Shown piece after piece: positions 33,495 to 42,807 of a DNA stretch of 45,285 bases (within the stretch, counting starts at the first letter, position 1; each line of letters opens with the position of its first letter). Location of the stretch: the NCBI GenBank assembly GCA_009780245.1, contig WRAJ01000016.1:1-45285 (forward strand). Direction: 5' to 3'. The notes under the pieces were generated by a model. That model saw only the letters and a list, made by a program, of their open reading frames with translations. It was not told the DNA's origin and searched no databases. The stretch is from Turicibacter sp. (GTDB lineage: Bacteria > Bacillota_I > Bacilli_A > MOL361 > Turicibacteraceae). The translations under genes were made by a program, and so were the position numbers.

Positions 33495-36400
33495 ATGGAT
33501 AAAAAAATGATGAAAAAAATGTTCTCGTGGTTATTATCAATTTTGATGCTTGCAGGAAGTCTTCATCTTGGTGCATTTGCAAACTTAATTGATTCGGATA
33601 CCCCTCAGAGCGAGTACGCGATTAACTACGAATATGATTTAGCTGAAGAAAGCACTGAAAGCGCAGAGGAACCAACTGACGTTGATGAAGATGACGCTGA
33701 AAATGTGACAGAACCTTCTGAGTCTAATGAAGAGCGCGAACCAGGTATTCTTGTTGCCTCTCGCCGAGCACCAGAAGAACGTAGCCCACGAACAGCTACG
33801 ATTTATGCAGATAGCGATGGCCTTTATTCGCATAGAAACTGGTCGCCGGATGTGATTGCAACGTTTCAAGGTGCCTTTGCCCCCTTCTCGTCAAGCGCGT
33901 TTCATCTGTTTGGTGCCACGCGTTCTGCAGGCGAGATCGCAGGCCAGATCAACATTGAATCGGTAAGCGTATTGGTCGCTGGTGAAGAGCAAGCACGCTT
34001 CCGTGATCAAGTTGGCCGTTCTCACACGGTTGAACAAGGAGCAAGTGGAAATTGGTACACAACATCAAGAGATGCCACGCTAATGGATGGTCGTGCTTTT
34101 GAAATCCACACCCTTATTCCAGCAGCAGCGATTGGTGACGCAGACTACGATGATTTCTTAGATAGCTTAACGTTCACTTACGGTGAGTTGCCATTCGAAG
34201 CCTGGTTGGGCGGTCCACAATTTAATTCAAGTGATGTGGCAACCCTAACAACAGGCGGACGCTTCGTTCATTGGATGGCAGATGACTTAGTTTACAACGG
34301 TAACGGGACTTACACCATTGAATCCGTGATTGAATTCCGTTCGCCGTACCCTGCTGCAAATCCAGCTGCTGTTAATATTCCTTGGGAAGGTTATCGCGGA
34401 ACGAATCAAGTCGGATTTGCGACGGCCATGCGTCACGTGGTTGGTACGTTTGACCTTTCAGTATCAAGCGATATTACCGGTGTTGACGTTGAGTTAGCAA
34501 GCTTGCCGATCAACTTAAACTTGTACGACGATTTCCATCTCTGGGGTGAGATTGATCAATGGGCAACGGATTTAAGAGCTGAGGCAGGTGCTTCTAGAAC
34601 GATTAACGGACGTCACGTAGATGTCACGTCACTCGGACAAAGCCATCAAGGTCGTGAATTATGGAACATCGTCATTGCAAGTTCTCAAAATGCCGTTGAT
34701 GATTACTTCACTTATACACGTCCGCGTATGACGGGAGAACTCGATGATCTACTGGCTTTGCGCAGTGAAATCGAAGCAGGTGTTCATCACCGTATTCCGA
34801 TTTACTTCCACAACATTCACCCAGATGAGGTAACAGGTGTGGATGCCCAACTCGTCATGGTTGAAGAGCTTTTGCGTCAAGACTACATTTACTTTGAAAC
34901 GGTGAGAGAATCAGATACATCTGGTATCACAACCGGTCCAATTTGGGGAACCCCTTCGCCACATCCAAACGGTTATGTGAGTGTGGCTAGAGGTGAACTT
35001 AACGATCGAAACGACACTGAAACAGTACGCATCAGTGTGGAAGAAGCATTGAATTACTTTATCTTCATTTTCGTTCCAACGAATAACCCAGATGGGCATT
35101 ACGGGATGTTGCGTGGTAACGCTTACGGGTTTGACTTAAATCGCGATGCTTCTTATCAAACACAAATTGAAAACCGATTAGTCGTTGAAGACGTTTTAAG
35201 ATGGAACCCACTAGCGATGTTAGAATTCCACGGACACGTTGGACACATGTTAATTGAGCCGACAACCGGTCCTCATAACCCTAACTATGAGTATGATCTG
35301 TTGAATCCAGCGATGCTGAGAGCCGCACACATTATGGGACGAGCGTCTATCTCTGGTGCGTACTATCGTTATTTAATACCAGCTGAGCATATGACAGACG
35401 GCTGGGACGATGGTGGGCCAATGTACATGCCAGTGTTCCTCATGCATTTTGGAATTCTAGGATTTACACTTGAAATCCCTCATACCAACCAAGATAGTTT
35501 AGATGCTAACGTTGCCATGGGTTGGGCATTTGTTGACCATGCGATGGATTATTTTGAAGAACTATTCCTCAATAAATTAGAGCACAACCGTCGTGGTATG
35601 ACAAACGCGGATTATGCCGAACTAGTCGACCCGTTCTTCACAAATCCATTTACAAGCCCACCAACACAAATTGGACGCCCACGCCAAGAAGGCTTAAGCT
35701 TCTTCCCAGATTACTGGGTGATTCCTGTGGATGACTTTAATCAGTGGAATTTACTCGAAGCGTATAACATGTTAGAAAAGCTTGAGCGTCACGGCATTAC
35801 CATCGAAAGAACGACCGAATTGGTCGAACACGATGGCATGAGATTCCCAACTGGTACTTATGTGATTGACATGCGCCAAGCAAGGCGTGGATACGTTAAT
35901 ACCATGCTAGAAGCTGGTTACGATGCTTCGTTCTTTACCGCAATGTATGCCGAGATCACGATGAATTTCCCAGATTTACGTGGCTTCGATGCGATTGCTG
36001 TTTGGGAAGAAGATCTGTTTGACGGTGCTTCGGAAATTGTCTCAAGTGTGTCCTCGCTTGCAACAGTCGTTGCACCTGGCACCAGTAATTATGTGACGAT
36101 TAGAAACAATAATCAGGATGCGATTAGATTAGTTAATGCGCTGTTTCGTGAAGGTGCAGACGTTTGGATGATGACCTCGTATTTACCAGAAGGTGTTGTA
36201 GGAGACTTCATCGTTGAACGTTCTGCGTTAACAGCATCTGTTTTGGATGAGTTGTTTGTTGAAACAACGGCATTAGAGGTTAGGCCACAAAGCGCTGATG
36301 AATTAGAACAGCCACGCATCGCCTTTTTAGGCGCACCTCCTGGGCCTACTCAAGGTTTACATACAACAGGGCCGTACATCTTACGTGACTTAGGCTTTGA

Positions 36401-37730
36401 ATACGTTTGGGTAACACAAAACGCTGCTTGTCCCGAGCCACCTGTAAACGTTGTCCCTTCTCACCTACGCCCGTGTTTATCACTTCTTGATTTAACACCA
36501 GGCGTGGACTTTAACATTATGGTTAACCACAATGTTAATTGGGATAACCTAGCAGTTATTTCAAACGAATATGGCATTCCGGTTGTTGGCGTTCAATTCC
36601 AAGCGTCTGTTAATGAATTATTCCTTGAGCGTGGATTGGCATGGGATTCTATTCCTGCTAGCCGCGAAGGAACGTTTGATGCGAGCTTCTCATTGTCAAG
36701 TGCCATCACGGGACATTACGAGCGTGTCGACGGTGCTTACTTAATTGGAACCACGACATTCTCAAGTATTCCAGAAAGCGCAACGCCTTTAATTCGCATT
36801 GACAGTGGTGACTTCTCGGATGTGTTCCGTGGCGGATGGTGGGCAGGCGATGCTAACCAAGAAAACGTGCCTGGTCGTGTGACCGCCTTTACAGGCGAAA
36901 CAAACGCTGGTGTTCCGGCTACCGTCTTCGGTACGAATATTTTCAACCGTTCTCATTCTCAAGTTTATCACAACTTGTTTGGTACGGCCGTGCTGATGCA
37001 CGTGAGCGACGTTGAGGATCACGCACGTCCATTTGTTATCGCAACGACAACCGATGCAGCAGGTGAATTGCTCGTTGAGCTTGATTTTATCGCTAGCGAA
37101 AGAGAAGGCTCAGAAGCAACGATTGAAACACAAATGTTTAAAGTAAGCAACAACCCGACAGCGTCAGCGTTCAATGCTGAAACGGCAGCTGACGATGGTT
37201 GGTTAGTTTACACAGAGCCATTTGTTATCGATCCAGCAACTGAATTTGTTCATTGGTTTGCCGTTAACAGCTACGGTGTTTCGGCACAAGGGAACTTCAA
37301 CTTTGGTGTCTTAACGCCTGACGTACCGGTTGAGGCTGTTACGGTTACCTTTGATCCGACAGGCGGTGTTGTAACGCCTGAGATCATGGAAGTTGGTGAA
37401 GATGGGACACTCGCAGAGTTACCAATTCCAACACGCACCGGCTATCGTTTCCTCGGTTGGTTCACGGCTGTGGATAACGGTGAGGAAGTGACAACTTCGA
37501 CTGTGTTTGTTACTGATACAACCGTCTTTGCAAGGTGGGAAATCGATGGTATTGAATGCCCGGAATACCCAGAATGTCCGACATTACCATCGACACCGCC
37601 AGCGCCATCAACGCCGGGACGCCCAAGCTTACCAGAAACGGGTGCCGTTGTCGGTTCAGCTCTTCTTGTTGGACTTGCCATCGCAACCGCAGGTGTTGTT
37701 GCAGCAGCAAAAAAGAAAAATGATCAATAA
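33495..37730 (+). CDS. LPETG-anchored M14 zinc carboxypeptidase, 1411 residues
   Basis: A very large surface enzyme. Signal peptide ~1-29, then an acidic low-complexity linker (~48-85) and beta-rich N-terminal domains. The M14 carboxypeptidase core spans ~370-700: zinc ligands His442 and Glu445 in NIHPDEVTG, His579 in LEFHGHVG, the substrate Arg550 in GFDLNRDAS and catalytic Glu660 in FTLEIPHTN. Residues ~1280-1348 form an InlB-type B repeat (TFDPTGGVVTP, FLGWFTAVDNGEEV, FARWE). After a Pro-rich stretch comes LPETG at 1379-1383, a hydrophobic helix and KKKNDQ, so sortase should link it to the wall. M14 enzymes release C-terminal residues from peptides; its specificity is unknown. Confidence 0.92.
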   Translation: MDKKMMKKMFSWLLSILMLAGSLHLGAFANLIDSDTPQSEYAINYEYDLAEESTESAEEPTDVDEDDAENVTEPSESNEEREPGILVASRRAPEERSPRTATIYADSDGLYSHRNWSPDVIATFQGAFAPFSSSAFHLFGATRSAGEIAGQINIESVSVLVAGEEQARFRDQVGRSHTVEQGASGNWYTTSRDATLMDGRAFEIHTLIPAAAIGDADYDDFLDSLTFTYGELPFEAWLGGPQFNSSDVATLTTGGRFVHWMADDLVYNGNGTYTIESVIEFRSPYPAANPAAVNIPWEGYRGTNQVGFATAMRHVVGTFDLSVSSDITGVDVELASLPINLNLYDDFHLWGEIDQWATDLRAEAGASRTINGRHVDVTSLGQSHQGRELWNIVIASSQNAVDDYFTYTRPRMTGELDDLLALRSEIEAGVHHRIPIYFHNIHPDEVTGVDAQLVMVEELLRQDYIYFETVRESDTSGITTGPIWGTPSPHPNGYVSVARGELNDRNDTETVRISVEEALNYFIFIFVPTNNPDGHYGMLRGNAYGFDLNRDASYQTQIENRLVVEDVLRWNPLAMLEFHGHVGHMLIEPTTGPHNPNYEYDLLNPAMLRAAHIMGRASISGAYYRYLIPAEHMTDGWDDGGPMYMPVFLMHFGILGFTLEIPHTNQDSLDANVAMGWAFVDHAMDYFEELFLNKLEHNRRGMTNADYAELVDPFFTNPFTSPPTQIGRPRQEGLSFFPDYWVIPVDDFNQWNLLEAYNMLEKLERHGITIERTTELVEHDGMRFPTGTYVIDMRQARRGYVNTMLEAGYDASFFTAMYAEITMNFPDLRGFDAIAVWEEDLFDGASEIVSSVSSLATVVAPGTSNYVTIRNNNQDAIRLVNALFREGADVWMMTSYLPEGVVGDFIVERSALTASVLDELFVETTALEVRPQSADELEQPRIAFLGAPPGPTQGLHTTGPYILRDLGFEYVWVTQNAACPEPPVNVVPSHLRPCLSLLDLTPGVDFNIMVNHNVNWDNLAVISNEYGIPVVGVQFQASVNELFLERGLAWDSIPASREGTFDASFSLSSAITGHYERVDGAYLIGTTTFSSIPESATPLIRIDSGDFSDVFRGGWWAGDANQENVPGRVTAFTGETNAGVPATVFGTNIFNRSHSQVYHNLFGTAVLMHVSDVEDHARPFVIATTTDAAGELLVELDFIASEREGSEATIETQMFKVSNNPTASAFNAETAADDGWLVYTEPFVIDPATEFVHWFAVNSYGVSAQGNFNFGVLTPDVPVEAVTVTFDPTGGVVTPEIMEVGEDGTLAELPIPTRTGYRFLGWFTAVDNGEEVTTSTVFVTDTTVFARWEIDGIECPEYPECPTLPSTPPAPSTPGRPSLPETGAVVGSALLVGLAIATAGVVAAAKKKNDQ

Positions 37731-37749
37731 AAAACAATAGGCTTTATTT

Positions 37750-37802
37750 AAAGGGCATATTCAGGCTCATCCTTGATGATTCCCGAAAATGCCCTTTTCT
37801 TT
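37750..37802 (+). terminator. Terminator of the carboxypeptidase gene
   Basis: Stem AAAGGGCAT/ATGCCCTTT with a long loop, followed by TTTCTTTT. Confidence 0.75.
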
Positions 37803-37889
37803 TAGCTTCAATGTTGGGACAGTTTTAATGCGGTGTTAGCCTGAAACTGACTCGAACTCATTACGATATCAATAAACGGAGAAATCAAT

Positions 37890-39557
37890 ATGATAAAGCT
37901 AGATAAAAAACAACTGGCAGGACGGATTGAAGAAATCACCATCCTGTTAACCAATGAATTAAGCGTCGTTGAAACAGACGGTGAAATCGCAGTGGTTAAT
38001 AAAGCACACGAAATTTTATCAGAGATGGCTTACTACAAAGAAAACCCAGCTGACTTAAAATTCGTCGCAGTCCCAAACGACAAATTAGGACGAAAAAGCG
38101 TCGTGTGCATCTTACGCGGAAAAAAAGGCAACAGCAACAAAACGGTCATTTTAAACGGCCATTTAGACACCGTCGGGATTTCCGATTACGGTGCACTTTC
38201 TCACTTAGCCAATCAACCTTATGCGCTCACTGAAAAGTTTAAAGAAATTTCTCATACATTATCAAAAGAAACACAAGCTGACTTAGCAACGGGTGATTAT
38301 CTATTCGGTCGCGGCATCTTCGATATGAAAACAGGAAACGCCATTAACATTGCCTTGGTTGAAGCCATTGCAAATGACCTTGAAAATTTCGAAGGCAATC
38401 TGATCTATGCCGGGGTTTGTGACGAAGAAGCAAATTCCGCAGGCATGCTAAGCGTCGTACCTGAATTAGTGAAAATTCGCGATGAAAATCAGTTCAATTA
38501 CTTAGGCTTTATTGCCACCGACTACATGACCTCTCAATACGAAGGCGACGAAAACAAATACGTGTACGTCGGATCAGTCGGAAAATTAATGCCCTCGTTT
38601 TTCGTCGTTGGAAAAGAAACCCACGTCGGCGAAGCCTTTAACGGACTCGATTCTAACCACATTGCCGCTAACATTACCGAACACATCAACATGAACGTGG
38701 ATTACTGTGACGTTGTTGACGGCGAAGTAACACTGCCACCGATCACACTCAGAAGTCGTGATTTAAAGCCTGAATATTCGGTTCAAACAGCACAAACAAC
38801 GAGCCTATTCTTTAACTATGCGACCCACTCAAGCACACCAGATGAAGTCATGCAAAAAATGCTAGACGCCTCTCAGATGGTTTTCGAAAAGACGGTTCGT
38901 CACTTAAACGATCAATACCATCGCTACTGCGAACTTTCGGGGCGCGAAACGGTTCCTTTACCGTGGCAAGCCAGAACCATCTCATTTCAAGAATTGTATC
39001 AACGCGTGAAATTAGAAATCGGTGAGCAATTAGATGTGATGCTTGCGGAGCTTTCCGAAGCATTATTGAAGGACGAAACGATCGACGCAAGGGATTTCGC
39101 TTTAAAACAGGTTGAATTTGTTCATAAACAATGGTCAGATCGTGAGCCGATTGTCATCGTCTACTTCTCGCCGCCTTATTACCCACACATTCACGTTGAA
39201 GGTAAAACAGACGTCGAGAAAAACATGATCCAAGCCGTGGAGCAAGCCGTTAGCGAGACTGAAACTGATTACAACATTGTCTACAAAAAATTCTTCCCTT
39301 ACATCGCCGACATGAGCTACGCAGCAGCGCCAAGAGACCCGGGAATCATTGCCACGTTGAAAGGTAACACACCAGGATTTAACGTCAAATACGACCTACC
39401 TTTAACAGAAATGGCAGACCTCAACCTACCCGTTTTAAACATCGGACCATTCGGAAAAGATGCCCACCAATTTACCGAACGGTTAGAAAAAAATTACTCC
39501 TTCAAAGTTGCCCCAGAACTCGTATACCGCACCATCAGCAACCTTTTGCAAGGGTAA
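37890..39557 (+). CDS. rocB: RocB-like M20 family hydrolase
   Basis: A 555-residue M20-type metallohydrolase similar to RocB of arginine utilisation operons. The metal ligands are visible: His91 and Asp93 in LNGHLDTVG, Asp145 in GRGIFDMKTGN and the Glu pair in AGVCDEEANS, followed by FIATDYMTSQYEGDE and the RocB-specific SPPYYPHIHVE. It is longer than ordinary M20 peptidases because of the large lid/dimer region, as in RocB. The exact reaction of RocB is not established; a role in arginine/ornithine metabolism is inferred from the family and the nearby pathway. It is monocistronic with a strong terminator. Confidence 0.85.
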   Translation: MIKLDKKQLAGRIEEITILLTNELSVVETDGEIAVVNKAHEILSEMAYYKENPADLKFVAVPNDKLGRKSVVCILRGKKGNSNKTVILNGHLDTVGISDYGALSHLANQPYALTEKFKEISHTLSKETQADLATGDYLFGRGIFDMKTGNAINIALVEAIANDLENFEGNLIYAGVCDEEANSAGMLSVVPELVKIRDENQFNYLGFIATDYMTSQYEGDENKYVYVGSVGKLMPSFFVVGKETHVGEAFNGLDSNHIAANITEHINMNVDYCDVVDGEVTLPPITLRSRDLKPEYSVQTAQTTSLFFNYATHSSTPDEVMQKMLDASQMVFEKTVRHLNDQYHRYCELSGRETVPLPWQARTISFQELYQRVKLEIGEQLDVMLAELSEALLKDETIDARDFALKQVEFVHKQWSDREPIVIVYFSPPYYPHIHVEGKTDVEKNMIQAVEQAVSETETDYNIVYKKFFPYIADMSYAAAPRDPGIIATLKGNTPGFNVKYDLPLTEMADLNLPVLNIGPFGKDAHQFTERLEKNYSFKVAPELVYRTISNLLQG

Positions 39558-39569
39558 ACGAAAACTCGT

Positions 39570-39613
39570 AAAAAGCACAACAGACCAAATTCGCGGTTTG
39601 TCGTGCTTTTTAG
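39570..39613. terminator. Bidirectional terminator between rocB and the FtsX-type permease gene
   Basis: Stem AAAAAGCACAACAGACC/GGTTTGTCGTGCTTTTT with few mismatches; T runs exist on both strands and the two genes converge here. Confidence 0.85.
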
Positions 39614-39624
39614 TTGCAGTGTTA

Positions 39625-41121
39625 TCATAGTAATATTTTTTTAGGATTAAGTCTAATCACGTAGAGCATGGAGATTAGTGTCGCAAATAAAACAGTAACC
39701 GTACCAATACTGAAAATCATAATAACTGTCGTGCTTTCAAATGTAATTTCAAAATGATCCATCATTTCTTCCACAGTCATTTCACGAGGATCATGGCGTG
39801 CTAGATTATTAATCCCCCAAAACTTATTTTCACCACTTTCTACTTGCCTCACAACATCCTGCTCTAGAAGCTGTTGAGACATCTGAGTCGCAACCAGTCT
39901 CCCGACAAAAATTGAAAAGCTAAGAGATATTACTGTTAGCAATAACACCTCACTTAGCACTTGTAGCACTATTTCTTTTCGCTTCTCTCCTAGTGCAAGG
40001 TAAATACCTATTTCATGTTTGCGGTCATACAAGAAAAGGAGCATAAACAAGATTAAGATAATAACTGATGCTCCGGTCCCGCCCCAAAACACCAGATCTG
40101 CTACCCACTGCATTGTTTCCATGGAGGACGTGATTCTACCAAAGTTTCCTGATAAATCTGCCATTCGCCACCAGCCTGATAACAATTCATTTGCTTCGTC
40201 AATAAAGCTTGGCATATCAAGAGGATCATATAACACAAACAATGCCTCTACGCCATTGGCCTCTTGCTGACTAACTCTTTCAAACTCAAAAGAAGGAGAA
40301 GCCTCAACTACACTAATTGGAGCGTAAATCTGATTTTGCAGACGATGCACTTCTAATGCTTCAAATGATTCGGTGAAGATGAGGCTTCCATCAATGACAA
40401 TTTCCTCATACGCATTTTCCTCAGTGATCTCAATCATCACTTCAAAAAGTCCAATAACTTCTAACTCAAATGCCTCTGATTCAAGTATTCTTTCTGGATT
40501 AAGCCAATCTCTATTATTAACAACATCGTCCAAATCATCATATAGCCTGGATTCTAGTCTAAGAACGGATCCAATAGTCAATCCATTTACCTCTGCAAAT
40601 TCTTGTGAAACCAAGGCTACTTCCCCAATTCCTACCATATCTTCCTCTGAAAAAGTTCGTCCTTCTACAATTTGAATTATCCCTTGATCTATATCCAACA
40701 AATGGAAATGATAAACGCCTTGCACCCTCCGAAAAGCAGGTTCATCTAGAAAATCCAAACTATTTCCAAACCATTCCAATTCGCCGTTCCATAGAAGATG
40801 ATTAAACGTATAATTGAAATGCTCTACATAAGGTAACGCACCAATTTCTCTGATAACCTCCTGGCTAGTGACACTAGTATCCAATAAATCTTCGTTTCCT
40901 ATCGCTTCTCTTTGCATCTCTTGCATGGTTTCAAAATCAAGATTAATCGTAGCAATTCTTGGCATATTAGACCAGAGATTATGTTCCGTTTGCAAAATGG
41001 CATTACGAACAATCGTTGCTCCTGTTAAAAGAAAACCCAAAACAAAAACAGTCACTAATAAAATCAGTGACTTAGTCCATTGCCTTTTAAGACTAGTTAA
41101 TGCTCTATTAAAAAAATTCAT
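39625..41121 (-). CDS. FtsX/MacB-type permease
   Basis: A 498-residue membrane protein. One N-terminal helix (~18-38, KSLILLVTVFVLGFLLTGAT) is followed by a large extracytoplasmic MacB-like domain (~40-335) and three C-terminal helices (~340-362, ~388-412, ~458-484). FLYDRKHEIGIYLALGEKRK is the FtsX-domain coupling motif, usually (R)xxEIGxxxAxGxxxxxI. Such permeases normally work with a LolD/MacB-type ATPase; none lies nearby, so the partner must be encoded elsewhere. AGAAGGAG precedes the ATG. It follows the lipoprotein gene by 24 nt. Confidence 0.85.
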   Translation of the reverse strand: MNFFNRALTSLKRQWTKSLILLVTVFVLGFLLTGATIVRNAILQTEHNLWSNMPRIATINLDFETMQEMQREAIGNEDLLDTSVTSQEVIREIGALPYVEHFNYTFNHLLWNGELEWFGNSLDFLDEPAFRRVQGVYHFHLLDIDQGIIQIVEGRTFSEEDMVGIGEVALVSQEFAEVNGLTIGSVLRLESRLYDDLDDVVNNRDWLNPERILESEAFELEVIGLFEVMIEITEENAYEEIVIDGSLIFTESFEALEVHRLQNQIYAPISVVEASPSFEFERVSQQEANGVEALFVLYDPLDMPSFIDEANELLSGWWRMADLSGNFGRITSSMETMQWVADLVFWGGTGASVIILILFMLLFLYDRKHEIGIYLALGEKRKEIVLQVLSEVLLLTVISLSFSIFVGRLVATQMSQQLLEQDVVRQVESGENKFWGINNLARHDPREMTVEEMMDHFEITFESTTVIMIFSIGTVTVLFATLISMLYVIRLNPKKILL

Positions 41122-41145
41122 TAATCAGCCATCTCCTTCTAAGCC

Positions 41146-41943
41146 TTAAAAAGGCGGTACATTAATTTTCCATAATATATGAGTTTCTCGCTGAATGAAA
41201 ATCTCAATCAAACGACCCTCCGAATCAATAACAAAAAAAGGTAATAGTTGAGAGGGATGATGATAAGTAGTATCAGCTTCGCCCCCTCCCATCGAAAAAC
41301 CATACTCAATGATAGCAATCTCTGATGTTTGCAGATGTCGCTCTGCAATTTCTCTAGCTACTTCCAACATTTCAGCAATTTCAGATTCATCAGGCTCTGG
41401 AAAGATTTCCAATAGTTCTTCGATTGGCATTGTTTCCATCATTTCACCACTAATGCCCTGCAAATCCTCAAGTTGCCAGTAGCTTAGACCGAACCGTTCC
41501 CCTGTTTGTGCATCAATGAGAAAACTTATCATTATCCTACTTCCTGATACCCTTCTATCAGGGTGACTAACAAGCCCAAACCATGTACGATCCGGAATGT
41601 GAGGATTATAGTTATATGCTAATTCTATGTGTGCACCATCCAGATTTTCTCCTAAAACCTCAAAGATATAATCAGCACCAATTTGTGCTGCTTCTTCAAG
41701 GGACATCACATCCACACCAGTATCTCGGTCATCCGAATAACTTCTGCCCTCAGAGAAAGTGAAATCGCCTAGTCCTTCTATATGTGTGCTGTTATTGTCA
41801 TTTTCTGGAAGTGACACTGCGGGAATCGATACTTCTGGCTTCGAGACTTCACGAATTTCATTGTCATTTAGTGCATCATTCTCACTTGAACATCCAATCA
41901 GTCCGAACAAAACTAAGATCAAAGCAAAAAATCTCTTTTTCAT
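41146..41943 (-). CDS. Hypothetical acidic lipoprotein
   Basis: A 265-residue protein with a lipobox signal sequence (LFGLIGCSS). A linker (~20-55) rich in Ser, Asn and Glu leads to a mature domain with SLEEAAQIGADYIFEVLGEN, RTWFGLVSHPDRRVSG and SFLIDAQTGERFGLSY. These resemble PepSY-like repeats in layout, including the typical D-x-x-T-G-x turn. No family is firmly recognised. It precedes the FtsX-type permease by 24 nt, as substrate-binding or sensor lipoproteins of such permeases often do, so a joint function is likely. Confidence 0.72.
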   Translation of the reverse strand: MKKRFFALILVLFGLIGCSSENDALNDNEIREVSKPEVSIPAVSLPENDNNSTHIEGLGDFTFSEGRSYSDDRDTGVDVMSLEEAAQIGADYIFEVLGENLDGAHIELAYNYNPHIPDRTWFGLVSHPDRRVSGSRIMISFLIDAQTGERFGLSYWQLEDLQGISGEMMETMPIEELLEIFPEPDESEIAEMLEVAREIAERHLQTSEIAIIEYGFSMGGGEADTTYHHPSQLLPFFVIDSEGRLIEIFIQRETHILWKINVPPF

Positions 41944-41990
41944 AGTTACTCCTTTCTATATATTTAAATAAATGATTTTTAATTCCTTAA

Positions 41991-42028
41991 AATAACTACC
42001 TTGTTTAGATTCAAACAAGGTAGTTATT
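41991..42028 (-). terminator. Terminator of the small secreted protein gene
   Basis: Perfect 16-bp stem AATAACTACCTTGTTT/AAACAAGGTAGTTATT with a 6-nt loop. It lies between the small secreted protein gene and the lipoprotein gene, so the latter is reached only by read-through or its own promoter. Confidence 0.88.
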
Positions 42029-42041
42029 TGCTAAGATAGCT

Positions 42042-42365
42042 CTACTGAGTCTCTCCTGGGGGAATTGTCCCTGATAGATTAGTGTGGTGTGTATACATAG
42101 TCCGACCACCCCAACCATTTGCAGCAGTACTATTCATGATAAAACCAGATCTCCTGTTATTCGATAGAAGGCTCGTATTAGCCATTCTAGCACCTCGATG
42201 AATCTGACCAGCATTAGCAGCAGCTGCACTCGATGAATGGAAAATTATAGCAGCATTAACAACTACACTTCTCGTTCCACTAGCTTGCACTGAGATTACT
42301 AACCCACCAAGTAGTGTCAAAACAGCCAAAGATGCTATCACAAACTTCTTGAAATTTCTTTGCAT
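42042..42365 (-). CDS. Small secreted protein, possible bacteriocin-like or signal polypeptide
   Basis: A 107-residue protein with a clear signal peptide (RNFKKFVIASLAVLTLLGG, cleavage probably after VQAS near residue 29). The ~78-residue mature part is rich in Ala, Ser, Asn and Gly, with two HH/HR sites, no Cys, and an uncharged end (GWGGRTMYTHHTNLSGTIPP). Its size, composition and placement before a lipoprotein and an FtsX-type permease recall secreted bacteriocins such as the lactococcin 972 type with their transport/immunity genes. I see no diagnostic match, so this is a guess. An excellent AAAGGAGG lies 10 nt before the ATG but can be hidden in a hairpin. Confidence 0.65.
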   Translation of the reverse strand: MQRNFKKFVIASLAVLTLLGGLVISVQASGTRSVVVNAAIIFHSSSAAAANAGQIHRGARMANTSLLSNNRRSGFIMNSTAANGWGGRTMYTHHTNLSGTIPPGETQ

Positions 42366-42375
42366 TAGGAATACA

Positions 42376-42393
42376 CCTCCTTTTCTAGGGAGG
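42376..42393 (-). promoter_or_regulatory. Hairpin sequestering the binding site of the small secreted protein gene
   Basis: On the minus strand CCTCC (42393-42389) can pair with GGAGG (42380-42376) across 8 nt. The second arm is the ribosome binding site itself. Confidence 0.5.
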
Positions 42394-42430
42394 CTACTAC
42401 GAGTACGAGCCGACCCTTTACTGTACGTTA

Positions 42431-42459
42431 ATCATAGCACAGGATGCAACAGAAATCAA
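42431..42459 (-). promoter_or_regulatory. Promoter of the small secreted protein gene
   Basis: On the minus strand TTGATT (42459-42454), a 17-nt spacer and TATGAT (42436-42431) with an extended TGC. The leader before the ATG is about 60 nt. Confidence 0.75.
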
Positions 42460-42666
42460 CAAATTATTAACCTTTTCTGCAAATTAATTTTTAAAATCAA
42501 TTCTATCGTTGTAAAAAGGATGTTTTCGTATATTCTCATTCCATACTTATTACAGATGTAACTACATAAAACAACTGATGAGAGTACCAGTTATTAGTAA
42601 GGGTTATAGTGTTGTTAGATTATTAATTTGGGACTATTGATTGCATATCTTTCTTGCTTCGGATTG

Positions 42667-42807
42667 CTAATCGCTAAACTTATCCAATCGTGTAATGTCT
42701 TCCAGATAATCTTTCTCAACTTGTATTAATGTTTCTAATGAAAAGCCAATCACAATAAGGTGTTCAAAACACATAAAAATCGCTAATAGGTAATTTATAT
42801 CGGACAA
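42667..42807 (-). CDS. Small ORF, 46 codons, TTG start
   Basis: Reads MSDINYLLAIFMCFEHLIVI then GFSLETLIQVEKDYLEDIT: one hydrophobic helix followed by an amphipathic charged tail. It starts with TTG placed 4-7 nt after AGAGGTGG, a good binding site, and overlaps the end of the preceding small ORF. No family recognised. Nothing gene-like is seen between it and the small secreted protein gene (42460-42666). Confidence 0.4.
   Translation of the reverse strand: MSDINYLLAIFMCFEHLIVIGFSLETLIQVEKDYLEDITRLDKFSD

Noticed and set aside
42042..42365. Confident assignment to the lactococcin 972 family
   Set aside because: Size, secretion and neighbours are similar, but the mature sequence shares no clear motif with that family, so it is left as unknown.
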